53,632 nucleotides of DNA from Candidatus Poribacteria bacterium (GCA_022821725.1 JAJEDB010000008.1:1-53632); one strand, 5' to 3'. Counted from the first letter of the stretch, positions 1-7,798 are shown. Notes: generated from the sequence alone by a model not told the origin. A program made the numbers and translations.

Positions 1-111
1 GGCATGCGATGGACACAAAACGGCATCAACGCTATCTTATTCTGGCGGTGTTTATTGAAGAATGACGCTTGGGACACCTTTTGGCAAGCACAACACCCAC
101 AAGCTGCCTAA
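1..111 (+). CDS. Transposase C-terminus (partial, runs off the left edge)
   Basis: The frame from base 1 gives 36 residues before TAA at 109-111. It contains a GMRW start, an alternating W/G/I/L pattern (ILFWRCLLKNDAWDTFW) and ends in QAA. A terminal MRW..G...IL.WR......WD.FW pattern resembles the C-termini of ISKra4-like transposases as I remember them. The family name is therefore a recollection and the catalytic domain is not visible. The same 36 codons occur at the right edge on the minus strand. Confidence 0.5.
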   Translation, partial: GMRWTQNGINAILFWRCLLKNDAWDTFWQAQHPQAA

Positions 112-141
112 CGCCTAAGGACAAAAACTTTACACACCCGT
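1..141 (+). mobile_element. 3' end of an insertion sequence (left contig end)
   Basis: Positions 2-141 are an exact reverse complement of positions 53493-53632 at the other end of the window. The segment holds the last codons of a transposase (stop at 109-111) followed by about 30 bp that presumably contain the element's terminal repeat. Homology stops at 141, which is taken as the element boundary next to unique DNA. The rest of the element lies outside the window. Confidence 0.6.
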
Positions 142-151
142 GAGCGGTCAA

Positions 152-1195
152 CTATTCTATATTCCACTGCATGGCACGTTTCATGAAGACCAACGGATCC
201 TGCAACCACTCTCCATAACCGATGTTCTTGTTATCTGTGAGATAGTCAAGTTTTGCATCAATGCAGGCAGCGAGATCAGCATTTTCAAGGGCGAGCGTAA
301 ATCCGCCATACTCTATCTGCTCATCAAAGGCGGTGACGACAAGTTCGCCATGTGAGGCGTGTGCAGCCTCCTGACTACCAACCTCACCCCGCGCAATCGC
401 ATCAATACGTCCCGCAGTGAGTGCCTCAAGCAACTCCGACTCTCCCAAGACATCACCGAGATAGATGACCTGCGGCAGGGTTTCCGTAGGTGGATAGATG
501 TGTTGCCTATCCGATAGGTTCGGAGAGGCACCGGCGGCTGTAATCGTGTAAGCCGCTGTGCCATCGGCAACTACAGTCCTGTCACGAGTCTCGATCTGGG
601 TACCCGATAGCAGAACACCGTCGGCATCAACGAGCCCGGTAAGTTGAAGTAAACGCGCCTCGCCCGTTGTGCCGGGAAGGGCACCAACACGAACTTCACT
701 GTTGAGGGCAACATGCGTGGAGAGACGTTCCGCATCTTCAGCACGCACCAAAAGCGTTTGCCGAAACGTGATATGTCCGGATGTGAAGGTGACGACGGGT
801 ATACCTGTAGCATCTTGCCTCCGAGATTCCAGAATGGTGATGCCGCCTCCGATAATATCATACGCGGGTTCAGCGGACTTTAGCCAGATGCCATCCCATT
901 CGGCGATAGCCGTTCGTGAGAACGTCAAACCCGCCCCTTCCATCGCTTCGAGTGCAGTCAATAGATCCGCTTCGTAACCAAGATGTGTATTGAACGCAGC
1001 CGAACCGACATCTTCGTCAGCACTGTAACTAATGGGTGCGAAATGGGCATAAAAGCCGACCTTCAACACGCGGGTTCCGCCCGGACAAGTGTCTGTGGCT
1101 GTTACCTTTTGTGGCGTAACGAGGTGTCGCGCCTTCTCGCACCCTGAAAGCAGCACTGTTATGAATATGAATAAGACAAAAAGTCGAAATCGCAT
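152..1195 (-). CDS. Extracellular solute-binding lipoprotein, family 3 type
   Basis: This 347-aa protein has an N-terminal signal peptide with a lipobox (LLSGC, Cys about residue 19), so it is probably a lipid-anchored periplasmic protein. The mature part looks like a bacterial extracellular solute-binding protein family 3 domain (amino-acid or small polar ligand binding). It has a VGFYAHFAPISY opening strand, a GYEADLLTALEA segment and a downstream WDGIWLKS...YDIIGGGIT segment typical of the lobe-1 pattern. An AGGAGG ribosome site sits 6 nt before the ATG and a strong promoter lies upstream at 1234-1262. No permease or ATPase is adjacent, so the ligand is unknown and it may act as an orphan binding protein or sensor. 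The gene ends only about 10 bp from the IS boundary. Confidence 0.75.
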   Translation of the reverse strand: MRFRLFVLFIFITVLLSGCEKARHLVTPQKVTATDTCPGGTRVLKVGFYAHFAPISYSADEDVGSAAFNTHLGYEADLLTALEAMEGAGLTFSRTAIAEWDGIWLKSAEPAYDIIGGGITILESRRQDATGIPVVTFTSGHITFRQTLLVRAEDAERLSTHVALNSEVRVGALPGTTGEARLLQLTGLVDADGVLLSGTQIETRDRTVVADGTAAYTITAAGASPNLSDRQHIYPPTETLPQVIYLGDVLGESELLEALTAGRIDAIARGEVGSQEAAHASHGELVVTAFDEQIEYGGFTLALENADLAACIDAKLDYLTDNKNIGYGEWLQDPLVFMKRAMQWNIE

Positions 1196-1233
1196 TGAAA
1201 TCCTCCTAACGCCCTTGATTCAATAGTATAGAG

Positions 1234-1262
1234 ATTCTACCCCATTTTTCTATGCGTGTCAA
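1234..1262 (-). promoter_or_regulatory. Sigma70-type promoter of the solute-binding lipoprotein
   Basis: On the minus strand TTGACA (1257-1262) is separated by 17 bp from TAGAAT (1234-1239). The start codon is at 1195 with an AGGAGG site before it. Confidence 0.65.
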
Positions 1263-1426
1263 TCTTATAGTAAAGTCAAAAAATAAGTTTACGTTTCAGA
1301 AAGTGGCAGCTCCGTTCCACCCCTGCTGGCGAGGTTTCCTAGGGGAAACACCCTATCAAAAACACCTCGCCAATGTATAGATAATTGTTGGTTTTACTAT
1401 AATACCAGAGTCATTCAATTGTCACG

Positions 1427-1580
1427 AATCCCTCTTGTGGGATGGGTTTGTACCCCAAATCCGTCTTGTGGGAGGGGTTTATAACCCCGATTCTTGCGAA
1501 AACTAAATCACCTTGACGAATCCCTCTTGTGGAATGGGTTTGTAACTCGAATCATTCTTGTGGGAGGGGTTTGTCCTCCA
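1427..1580. repeat. Four units of a 31-32 bp G-rich repeat
   Basis: Units at 1427-1457, 1458-1489, 1519-1549 and 1550-1580 all follow AATCC(N)TCTTGTGGGA(T/G)GGGTTTGTA and end in C-rich or CG bases. Two pairs are head-to-tail and are separated by a 29-bp spacer. A fifth related unit lies inside the 3011-3090 element. The spacing and unit divergence do not fit a CRISPR array. Confidence 0.75.
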
Positions 1581-1584
1581 ATTC

Positions 1585-1725
1585 GAAGATGGGAATTATA
1601 TTGAAACGGTGTATTGGGAGAATGCGGAAAATGTGTACGCGTTTGTAGGCAATGCGCTCCAACATTCATACACAGCACCCACCAGCCGTACTGATACATC
1701 TCGAAGTTTTGATGATTTATACTGA
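1585..1725 (+). pseudogene. Possible coding remnant (46 codons)
   Basis: A plus-strand frame of 46 codons beginning EDGNYIETVYWENAENVYAF and ending SFDDLY before TGA (1723-1725) has a natural-looking composition. It has no start codon and its upstream side is the repeat array. It may be the C-terminal remnant of a gene cut by repeat insertion. The family is not recognised and chance is possible. Confidence 0.25.
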
Positions 1726-1778
1726 TGCCGTAGTTAGGAACTAATAGGCAATAGTTCCTCGTCAAATCATAAATGCAT

Positions 1779-1830
1779 GGTAATTGGTAAGAGATTTCTG
1801 ATGTGTTCAGGTATCTCTTTACCAATTACC
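1779..1830. repeat. Long imperfect inverted repeat (hairpin)
   Basis: GGTAATTGGTAAGAGAT at 1779-1795 pairs with its complement at 1813-1830 (one extra base in the right arm), leaving a loop of about 17 nt. It could be a small mobile palindromic element or a bidirectional terminator. No U-tract was seen. Confidence 0.6.
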
Positions 1831-1970
1831 AAACATCGCCCATCCCCGATTTATCCAGCCCTTCGCGTAACCGAAGCGATTCCCGCGAATTACGAATCGC
1901 TGGACGCACCAGGTTCTCCCCGCATATAACACCGCACCCTATCAATAATCAGGGCAATATCGTTCCGAAT

Positions 1971-2084
1971 AGCGATGGAGTGTTGAGGGATGTCCGTGTG
2001 TGACGGAAGCGTCTTTTGCGGACTCTACGTTAATGGCTTGGAGGGGGATGTTCACCTCAATGAGTTTTTTCGGTAATTGGGCAT
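1971..2084 (-). pseudogene. Truncated N-terminus of a second DUF1156 methyltransferase
   Basis: From an ATG at 2084 the minus strand encodes about 38 codons that match the start of the intact DUF1156 gene (3794-6592) with two visible substitutions (Ile to Val and Leu to Val in the SAKDAS..HGHPS region). After HRY the similarity ends and a stop follows about 10 codons later. The remnant starts 8 bp after the stop of the upstream Rpn-like copy, whereas the intact locus has the 89-aa gene in between. This is evidence for an older or second copy of the cassette that was duplicated and then truncated. Confidence 0.8.
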
Positions 2085-2092
2085 AATATCGA

Positions 2093-2956
2093 TTAGTCAA
2101 TCAGTTTTTGTGTGAAGGTTTCGATGTTCGACACCCGAGCTGCTGCGAGAAGGAGTTCCTTCAGCCGTTCCAAATCCTCAATGTTTTGGAGCATAGGTGT
2201 TAAGGCGCGCACCGCCTCTGGGTGGAATTGATCTGCCAGCAATTCGAGAGTATTCTCAATGGTAGCCTCTCTGCGCATTCTTTCGAGTTGGCGTTGGTAA
2301 GTTTTAGATTCTTGCATAAGTTCCTCCGGTATGAGTCGCTCAAGCAACTCAGCGTTATAGACTATTCCGCCAAAGACGGAGATTCCGTAGAGTAAATCCG
2401 CTTGTATTTCCTGATCGACGGGAGTGACACGTGTTGCGTCAACACATTCTTGCACCCAGCGTTCAGGGGGCATCCCAGCAGGGGGTTGCATCAGCGGCGT
2501 GAAGGGCAGGAGTCCGGGTGCCTGCCTCTCTAAAATCGCCTGTCCTTCTATCTCGATGAGCCGGATGACCTTATAGCGATTGGTGTGTTCGTATCCGTTC
2601 CAACTATAGGTATATCCGCCTGGGTCATTTCTCCCTGCGTTCGGATGAAAGTAGATGACATGTGAGTAAACCGGCATTTGGTGCTCACCGACGAGGTATC
2701 CTTGATATTGGGCGTTTCGTGCCCACATCGGTGTGCGTGTGCTGTCGCGGAGTTGCAATTCAACATGGAGAATGGCTTCGTGACCGCTAACACGGATCCG
2801 TTTTGTGATGTCGGTCTGTCGAGCGATAACTGTCTGCTGCTCGGTGTCAAGGTCTTCAAGGACTTCGACATCGTCTTCACCCAACACGAATCTCGAAAGG
2901 TCGACGGCGTGGTCTGTCCATAAGCTTTTCCCGATGTTGTCGTAATCTTGTGCCAT
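2093..2956 (-). CDS. Rpn-like PD-(D/E)XK nuclease family protein, copy 1
   Basis: This 287-aa protein is read from the ATG at 2956 (MAQDYDN), which is shared with the paralogue at 6911-7762. The longer upstream frame lies within the promoter. It resembles the recombination-promoting nuclease/transposase-like PD-(D/E)XK proteins (Rpn/YadD type): an N-terminal alpha-beta core, an acidic segment (EVLEDLDTE), then ILHVELQLRD, where ExQ would be the catalytic E-x-Q variant, and a helical leucine-rich C-terminus. Copies 1 and 2 are close to identical over the first 180 residues and diverge in the C-terminal third. Rpn proteins act on DNA and have been linked to recombination and phage defence. The role here is inferred from its place beside a DUF1156 gene fragment. 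The promoter suggests a leaderless mRNA. Confidence 0.75.
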   Translation of the reverse strand: MAQDYDNIGKSLWTDHAVDLSRFVLGEDDVEVLEDLDTEQQTVIARQTDITKRIRVSGHEAILHVELQLRDSTRTPMWARNAQYQGYLVGEHQMPVYSHVIYFHPNAGRNDPGGYTYSWNGYEHTNRYKVIRLIEIEGQAILERQAPGLLPFTPLMQPPAGMPPERWVQECVDATRVTPVDQEIQADLLYGISVFGGIVYNAELLERLIPEELMQESKTYQRQLERMRREATIENTLELLADQFHPEAVRALTPMLQNIEDLERLKELLLAAARVSNIETFTQKLID

Positions 2957-2962
2957 AATGGT

Positions 2963-2992
2963 ATTATACACCGGATAGTTGGAAAATATCAA
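2963..2992 (-). promoter_or_regulatory. Promoter of Rpn-like copy 1 (leaderless geometry)
   Basis: TTGATA (2987-2992), an 18-bp spacer, then TATAAT (2963-2968). Only 6 nt separate the -10 box from the ATG at 2956, so the expected +1 falls on the A of the start codon. The same arrangement precedes copy 2. Confidence 0.65.
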
Positions 2993-3010
2993 GTTGAAAG
3001 GGCATTTCAA

Positions 3011-3090
3011 CAGAGCCATTCAATTGTCACAAATCTCTCTTGTGGGAGGGGTTTGTAACCCCGATTTATGCCGAAAACTGAATGGCTCTG
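3011..3090. repeat. 80-bp MITE-like element with 12-bp terminal inverted repeats
   Basis: Perfect arms CAGAGCCATTCA (3011-3022) and TGAATGGCTCTG (3079-3090) enclose one unit of the G-rich repeat also found at 1427-1580. The left arm plus unit is also seen, diverged, at about 1406-1457. It lies between the GIY-YIG gene and Rpn-like copy 1. Confidence 0.65.
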
Positions 3091-3109
3091 GACATTTCAA
3101 TAGAATGGC

Positions 3110-3487
3110 TTAAGATTTGTCGGGGTTCATTTTCAGGTTGGTTTTCGGTTTCCATTCGCGGATGAGTTCGGTTTCTAAAAACACCGTCTCCTCCGCGTTC
3201 TCTGTGAATTCTACTGAAAATTGGACGATTGACCTGAACATTCGGAGTTGTGAATGGAGTCCATCATTCTGTGCGTTTGAATGATGCTGTAACAACCGCC
3301 TCCGCACACAGGTTGTGGATTCTCCGACGTAGAGGCACTCGTTTCGACCTTCGGTACCAGTTTTCCGCCACAGGACATATACACCGCTCCGTCGAGTTGG
3401 CAATTGCAATATCTCCTCGCGCGTAAAGGGCCGGAGGTTACGCTTGAGCTGATATTGTAGGACGTAAGGGGTGACTCTGTCATGCAT
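3110..3487 (-). CDS. GIY-YIG nuclease domain protein
   Basis: This 125-aa protein carries the GIY-YIG signature as GVYVLW (about residue 36) and CLYVGES (about residue 52). Downstream are RRRLLQHH, the conserved Arg region, and a C-terminal metal-binding Glu in FLETELIREWKPKTN. The core is complete and no extra DNA-binding domain is present, as in small UPF0213-like or stand-alone GIY-YIG proteins. Such proteins cut DNA or serve in repair and mobile elements. Its place between two Rpn/DUF1156 units suggests a role in the same defence-type island, but it is 300 bp from the methyltransferase and may be transcribed on its own. Confidence 0.8.
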   Translation of the reverse strand: MHDRVTPYVLQYQLKRNLRPFTREEILQLPTRRSGVYVLWRKTGTEGRNECLYVGESTTCVRRRLLQHHSNAQNDGLHSQLRMFRSIVQFSVEFTENAEETVFLETELIREWKPKTNLKMNPDKS

Positions 3488-3793
3488 GAGATATTTCCTA
3501 TTGCCTGAATCAGGATTTTAGGGTAGGTTTGTAGTCGTGCGATTCATCGCACGTCAACATAGCGCAATGAATTGCGCTACTACGAACCAGACTTACCTTC
3601 AATTTGAAACCGAATAAAGCACTATTTAATAAGTCCAAATTGCTACAGACAAGATTTTGGGAAACCTACAGAGTTCCTTTTTCATTGAAAGTCGTTGGGT
3701 ATCTGCGAAGTTTTGTAGCGTAGCCTGTTAGGCTGCGTGCTATGAGGCACAACCTAACAGGTTATGCTACAAAGATGGTAATTTGCGTTACTT
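3488..3793. other. Intergenic region with REP-like hairpins
   Basis: No gene is supported. It contains two near-perfect hairpins, 3537-3552 (GTGCGAT-TC-ATCGCAC) and 3561-3578 (AGCGCAAT-GA-ATTGCGCT). It also contains two inverted copies of a 22-bp hairpin unit at 3713-3734 and 3751-3772, related to 7837-7888. Confidence 0.75.
3713..3772. repeat. Inverted pair of 22-bp hairpin units
   Basis: Each unit is a 5-3-5 hairpin followed by ATGCTACAA or a close variant. The unit at 3751-3772 reads rightward and the one at 3713-3734 leftward. Two more direct copies lie at 7837-7858 and 7867-7888, on the other side of the Rpn/methyltransferase cassette. Confidence 0.65.
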
Positions 3794-6592
3794 TCAAATA
3801 TCGGCTGTCAACTGTTCTGGTGATCCCATGGCTTGTGAGATATACTGCCACTGGGTTACGAGATTATTATAGTGTGCTGCGCTTTCGGCATCGCCGCGAG
3901 ATTCATAGTAGGTATACAATATCCCTGCTAAACGCTTTGCAGATTCGTAATCGCGCATGGCACTCGCAACGGTGGTACATCCAGAGATGCCGCCGCTTTT
4001 TTCTACACCCGATAGATGCCATACCATCCGTAAACATCCCTCCCAGGCTGTCATATCTTCGCTGTTGTCGCGCTGGGCGTATTCTTCCGCTCTCAAGAGC
4101 TTAACTTTGCTTTGATATCTGCTTAATACTTTGTCGTGCATAGTGTCGATGTCCACATCCTTTGCCGTTGCCAGGACCAAAGCGTCTCCAAAATCACCTT
4201 CCATGTAGCCATGCTGCTTCAACCATGTCAAACAGAATTGACTCTCTGGATCCAATTCGCCTGTCTCTTGTTCATGGTAAGCCGTAATTTCCTTATTAAT
4301 TTCCTTGAGGACCTCGCGTATCGGCACAATCTCACCGCTGATTCGTGTAACTTTGCTGTAGCGGGAGTAGACCTCCATCCCTGGTCCGATGGCGGCTTGC
4401 GCTAAATCGACAGGTCTGATGTTTGCGATGCGCGTGAATTTATCAAGCGCGGGTGGCATTTCTTTTTTTAGTGCTTGTAAAAATTCATTTCGAGTTATAA
4501 CAGGGGCATCTTCAGAACGCGGGCGGCATACCAGCAAAATGGAGGAGGCAAGCGCGTTTTTACCTGTCCCAAGTGCTTTCGGTTGTTCGGTACGCACGGG
4601 CCACGTGCAGATTATCTGAAAACCGATGTTAATCACTGCTGTGAGCATTGTTTCCCAACCGGTAGAAGTTATGCCATCATGCTCCGCTTCCTGTTGTTTG
4701 TAAGCATAAAAAATAGAAGAGGGGAATTCGTTGGAGCATCCTTTCCATATCTGCAGCAGTGCCTTTTGCATCAATGTCTCAAAACGAGAGTCTGAGTCTT
4801 CAAATCGATGTTTATTCGCAATCATCTCTTCATTTTTAGGAGTCAGCATTCCGCCGAAGAGTTCTGGATATATTCCGCGGAGCAAGGGTCGCAGCCAGAC
4901 GTAAAAGAAGTCGGAAAGGTCAGCATAACCGATGTTGTCGTAGTAGGGTGGGTCAGTAATGATAACAGACACATCATTAGCCTGCAATGTAGTCGTTGCA
5001 TCCGCTTGGTAAACCTTGCTCTCATCTCCTATTGAAATTGGCAGATTTCCAACAGCCTTTGTAATCCACTCAATCTGGGACATCCAGTTTTGCGTTGACG
5101 TAGAAAACAGGTTTGCCTCGGGAAAGTCCCAAAGCATTGGAATAGCCTGTCGAGCGAAGACACCTTCTATATTCTCTCCAGAGTTCCTCCAGAATGTGAA
5201 ACTGGAATTGCCATCGGTAGCCCGACCAATAGCAAGCGACAAATAGGTGCAAACGGCATCCGTGTATTCTTTAGTTGCACCATACTCGGTCATCTGTTTG
5301 TGAACTTCCGATAGGAGATTGCTGAAGACACTTAACGCCATCAGTTGTCGTTCAGTAAAAAGTTGATGCCAATCGGTGAGACCATAGCCTTGCACTCTTA
5401 AGTTCATCGCTTCCCTCGGCAGTTTACCTCTCGGTTTCCAAGTGGGTTTAGCTGACCGAGCTACTTCAATATCTGCTTCAGTAGGCGATAGGAATAATTT
5501 CCTCCGATCACCCTCAGCGACCATGGCTGTCATTACTTCTCCGAGTTTACCTACTTTCGCTTGTTCACGAACATAAGGTAACTTGACAGCAGTCCCACAT
5601 CCACAACAATAAGCACCGGTGCGATTGACAGTAGACTTCGGGACCCCTTCATTATGATTTTGCACCACCCATGAAATCGTGTTTGATTCTCGATCAATAA
5701 CTGGTTTTGTCCAATGTTGGTTCCCCTTTTTTTTCGACAATTGAAAGGTGGTCAGTAGGGGCATCTGGAGACCACACGCAGGATTAGGACACGAGATTGT
5801 GCGCGCCCAGAGCCATGCAACTACGGTGGCAGAAGTGCCGTCCGGAAGTTGTGCTTTTGGGTAGAGGTTGCCAATCCGCTTGTATGCCTCCTCACGCATC
5901 CATGCACCGTAATAGCGGATATCGGCTGCCAAGCCGGCAGTGCCTTTCCACGGGACACGCGTTCGCTTTCTACCTGTGCCGGTGAACATCCCCATGGGAT
6001 CGGCATCGGGATTGACGGGTTTCTGATTGTGGAACTTCGGGGGCAGTTCAATCATTGCTTTGTTGAGCAGGACGGGGAGTGGATTCAGATCGGAGGCACG
6101 GGCGCGTAATCCCAAACGTTGTGCTTCAAGCGGAATGGAACCGCCGCCACAGAACGGATCGTAAACGGGTGGACAGTGGTCTCGGAGGTATTTTAGCACT
6201 GCATCCGGATTGTTTTTAAACTTCTGACGAAAATCACTTAGGGCCTCTCCGTTATTGCGTGCTACAGAATATGCGATTTCGTAACGTGCTTCTGCTAAGA
6301 GGTTTTCGTCATTGCAAGTTTTCCATATCACCAGTCGCTTCATGAGGTTATGGAGACGGGTGCGCTCTGCGTTCTGTTCAGGTTCGGTTGGGAATTCGTC
6401 TTTGCATTCTGAGGGGTCGTCCACCATACTGGCGAAAATGACGGCGCGGCATGCGGCGAGGGGTCGGCGTGCCCAATATCGGTGGAGTGTTGAGGGATGT
6501 CCGTGTGTGAGGGAGGCATCTTTTGCGGACTCTATGTTAATGGCTTGGAGGGGGATATTGACTTCAATAAGTTTTTTTCGGTAATTAGGCAT
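3794..6592 (-). CDS. DUF1156 DNA methyltransferase (predicted anti-phage system component)
   Basis: This is a 932-aa protein from the ATG at 6592 (MPNYRKK). That start overlaps the stop of the 89-aa gene by 8 bp and is repeated in the fragment at 2084. The N-terminus carries the DUF1156 pattern (IPLQAIN, SAKDAS, HGHPSTLHRYWARRP). AdoMet-binding motif I is DPFCGGGS (about residues 145-152) and the catalytic motif is DPPYYD (about 547-552), as in amino-methylating DNA methyltransferases. Cysteine pairs (about 268/273 and 329-332) suggest a zinc-binding insertion. DUF1156 methyltransferases are known from predicted anti-phage gene sets together with DUF499 ATPases, where they probably mark self DNA. 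The matching DUF499 gene is 1.3 kb upstream. No DUF3780 or helicase partner is visible. Confidence 0.9.
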   Translation of the reverse strand: MPNYRKKLIEVNIPLQAINIESAKDASLTHGHPSTLHRYWARRPLAACRAVIFASMVDDPSECKDEFPTEPEQNAERTRLHNLMKRLVIWKTCNDENLLAEARYEIAYSVARNNGEALSDFRQKFKNNPDAVLKYLRDHCPPVYDPFCGGGSIPLEAQRLGLRARASDLNPLPVLLNKAMIELPPKFHNQKPVNPDADPMGMFTGTGRKRTRVPWKGTAGLAADIRYYGAWMREEAYKRIGNLYPKAQLPDGTSATVVAWLWARTISCPNPACGLQMPLLTTFQLSKKKGNQHWTKPVIDRESNTISWVVQNHNEGVPKSTVNRTGAYCCGCGTAVKLPYVREQAKVGKLGEVMTAMVAEGDRRKLFLSPTEADIEVARSAKPTWKPRGKLPREAMNLRVQGYGLTDWHQLFTERQLMALSVFSNLLSEVHKQMTEYGATKEYTDAVCTYLSLAIGRATDGNSSFTFWRNSGENIEGVFARQAIPMLWDFPEANLFSTSTQNWMSQIEWITKAVGNLPISIGDESKVYQADATTTLQANDVSVIITDPPYYDNIGYADLSDFFYVWLRPLLRGIYPELFGGMLTPKNEEMIANKHRFEDSDSRFETLMQKALLQIWKGCSNEFPSSIFYAYKQQEAEHDGITSTGWETMLTAVINIGFQIICTWPVRTEQPKALGTGKNALASSILLVCRPRSEDAPVITRNEFLQALKKEMPPALDKFTRIANIRPVDLAQAAIGPGMEVYSRYSKVTRISGEIVPIREVLKEINKEITAYHEQETGELDPESQFCLTWLKQHGYMEGDFGDALVLATAKDVDIDTMHDKVLSRYQSKVKLLRAEEYAQRDNSEDMTAWEGCLRMVWHLSGVEKSGGISGCTTVASAMRDYESAKRLAGILYTYYESRGDAESAAHYNNLVTQWQYISQAMGSPEQLTADI

Positions 6593-6854
6593 AATGTTTT
6601 GTTGGCAATTCACGGTCCTCATGGACAACGTCATTGATGAAGTCCTGGCGTTCTTCGTCTGTCAGAGTATCCCAATCCAACCCGCGTTCGGTGCATACCT
6701 CTCGAACTTTTGATTCAAGATACTTCATCCGTTCCGTGCGGCGAGGCAGAGATTCTTTTGCAAGGGCGCGGACCACAGTTAACTTCTCTTCCCCTGGCAG
6801 TTGTTGAATAAAATCAATAATTTGTTCGGTTGTCAGTTTAATGGTTAGCTCCAT
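6585..6854 (-). CDS. Small conserved-type protein between Rpn nuclease and methyltransferase
   Basis: This 89-aa acidic and basic helical protein is read from the ATG at 6854 (MELTIKL). That start was chosen because AAGGAGG lies 8 nt upstream; a longer in-frame start at 6887 has no such site. The N-terminal part (LTTEQIIDFIQQLPGEEKLTVV) resembles short antitoxin-like or DUF2281-like proteins. The C-terminal part is charged (DEERQDFINDVVHEDRELP). It begins 56 bp after the Rpn-like gene and its stop overlaps the methyltransferase start, so it is probably translationally coupled. It could be an antitoxin, a nuclease inhibitor or an accessory subunit; the function is unknown. Confidence 0.65.
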   Translation of the reverse strand: MELTIKLTTEQIIDFIQQLPGEEKLTVVRALAKESLPRRTERMKYLESKVREVCTERGLDWDTLTDEERQDFINDVVHEDRELPTKHYA

Positions 6855-6910
6855 CTCAGTTTCCTCCTTTTTTCGTAGGGTGGACATGCCTTCGCACCTA
6901 TAGCGTGTTG

Positions 6911-7762
6911 CTATTCGTGCAGCATTTGTGCGAAGGTTTCGATGTTCGGCACCCGAGCTGCTGCAAGATGAAGTTCCTTCAGGCGTTCCAAATCATCAAT
7001 GTTTTGGAGCATAGGCGTTACGGCGCGCACCGCCTCTGTGTGAAACTGCTGTTCAAGCAGCGCGATGATGTGCTCAATCGTATTTTCTCTGAGCATGAGT
7101 TGGTAAAATTTAGATTCTCGCATGAGTTCCTCCGGTATACGTCGTTTGAAAAATTGAGGGTCATACACGATACTTCCAAAAACGGAAATTGCGTAAAGTA
7201 AATCTGTCTGTGTCTGCTGATCCGCTGACGTTGCACGCGTCGCATCAATACACGTTTGCACCCAATGCTCTGAGTCCATGCCTGTAGGCGGTTTCATGAG
7301 CGGCGTGAAGGGCAGGAGTCCGGGTGCCTGCCTATCTAAAATCGCCTGTCCTTCTATCTCAATGAGCCGTATCACCTTATAGCGATTGGTGTGTTCATAG
7401 CCGTTCCAACTATAGGTGTATCCGCCTGGGTCATTCCTTCCCGCGTTCGGATGAAAGTAGATGACATGTGAGTAAACCGGCATTTGGTGCTCACCGACGA
7501 GGTATCCTTGATATTGGGCGTTTCGTGCCCACATCGGTGTGCGTGTGCTGTCGCGGAGTTGCAATTCAACATGGAGAATGGCGTTGTGACCGCTAACACG
7601 AACGCGTTTTGTGATGTCGGTCTGCCGAGCGATAACCGTCTGCTGCTCAGTGTCAAGGTCTTCAAGGACTTCGACATCGTCTTCACCCAACACGAATCGC
7701 GAAAGGTCGTTGGCGTGGTCTGTCCATAAGCTTTTCCCTATGTTGTCATAGTCTTGTGCCAT
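6911..7762 (-). CDS. Rpn-like PD-(D/E)XK nuclease family protein, copy 2
   Basis: This 283-aa paralogue of the 2093-2956 gene starts at the ATG at 7762 (MAQDYDN). The extra upstream residues in the open frame fall in the -10/-35 region. The first two thirds are nearly the same as copy 1, including the ILHVELQLRD segment with the putative catalytic E-x-Q and the HVIYFHPNAGRNDPGGYTYS stretch. The C-terminal third differs, with a changed helix and a deletion near the ENTIEHI segment. It is the first gene of a compact set (nuclease, 89-aa protein, methyltransferase) and has its own strong promoter. Rpn family members are DNA endonucleases, so here it is a plausible effector of the island. That role is inference. 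Confidence 0.75.
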   Translation of the reverse strand: MAQDYDNIGKSLWTDHANDLSRFVLGEDDVEVLEDLDTEQQTVIARQTDITKRVRVSGHNAILHVELQLRDSTRTPMWARNAQYQGYLVGEHQMPVYSHVIYFHPNAGRNDPGGYTYSWNGYEHTNRYKVIRLIEIEGQAILDRQAPGLLPFTPLMKPPTGMDSEHWVQTCIDATRATSADQQTQTDLLYAISVFGSIVYDPQFFKRRIPEELMRESKFYQLMLRENTIEHIIALLEQQFHTEAVRAVTPMLQNIDDLERLKELHLAAARVPNIETFAQMLHE

Positions 7763-7768
7763 GGTTGT

Positions 7769-7798
7769 ATTATACTGTAAAGCGGTGGAAAATGTCAA
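7769..7798 (-). promoter_or_regulatory. Promoter of Rpn-like copy 2 (leaderless geometry)
   Basis: TTGACA (7793-7798), an 18-bp spacer and a perfect TATAAT (7769-7774) end 6 nt before the ATG at 7762. Transcription would start at or next to the AUG. Confidence 0.7.

Larger units (their letters stand above)
1263..1970. other. Repeat-rich region without an intact gene
   Basis: About 0.7 kb without a convincing complete gene. It holds a four-unit 31-32 bp repeat array (1427-1580), a possible coding remnant (1585-1725), a long imperfect hairpin (1779-1830) and small dyads near 1855-1905. It merges on the right into the DUF1156 fragment (about 1971-2084). Confidence 0.7.

Noticed and set aside
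1427..1580. Regular repeats that could suggest a CRISPR array
   Set aside because: Units are head-to-tail without uniform spacers, diverged, and no cas genes are present.
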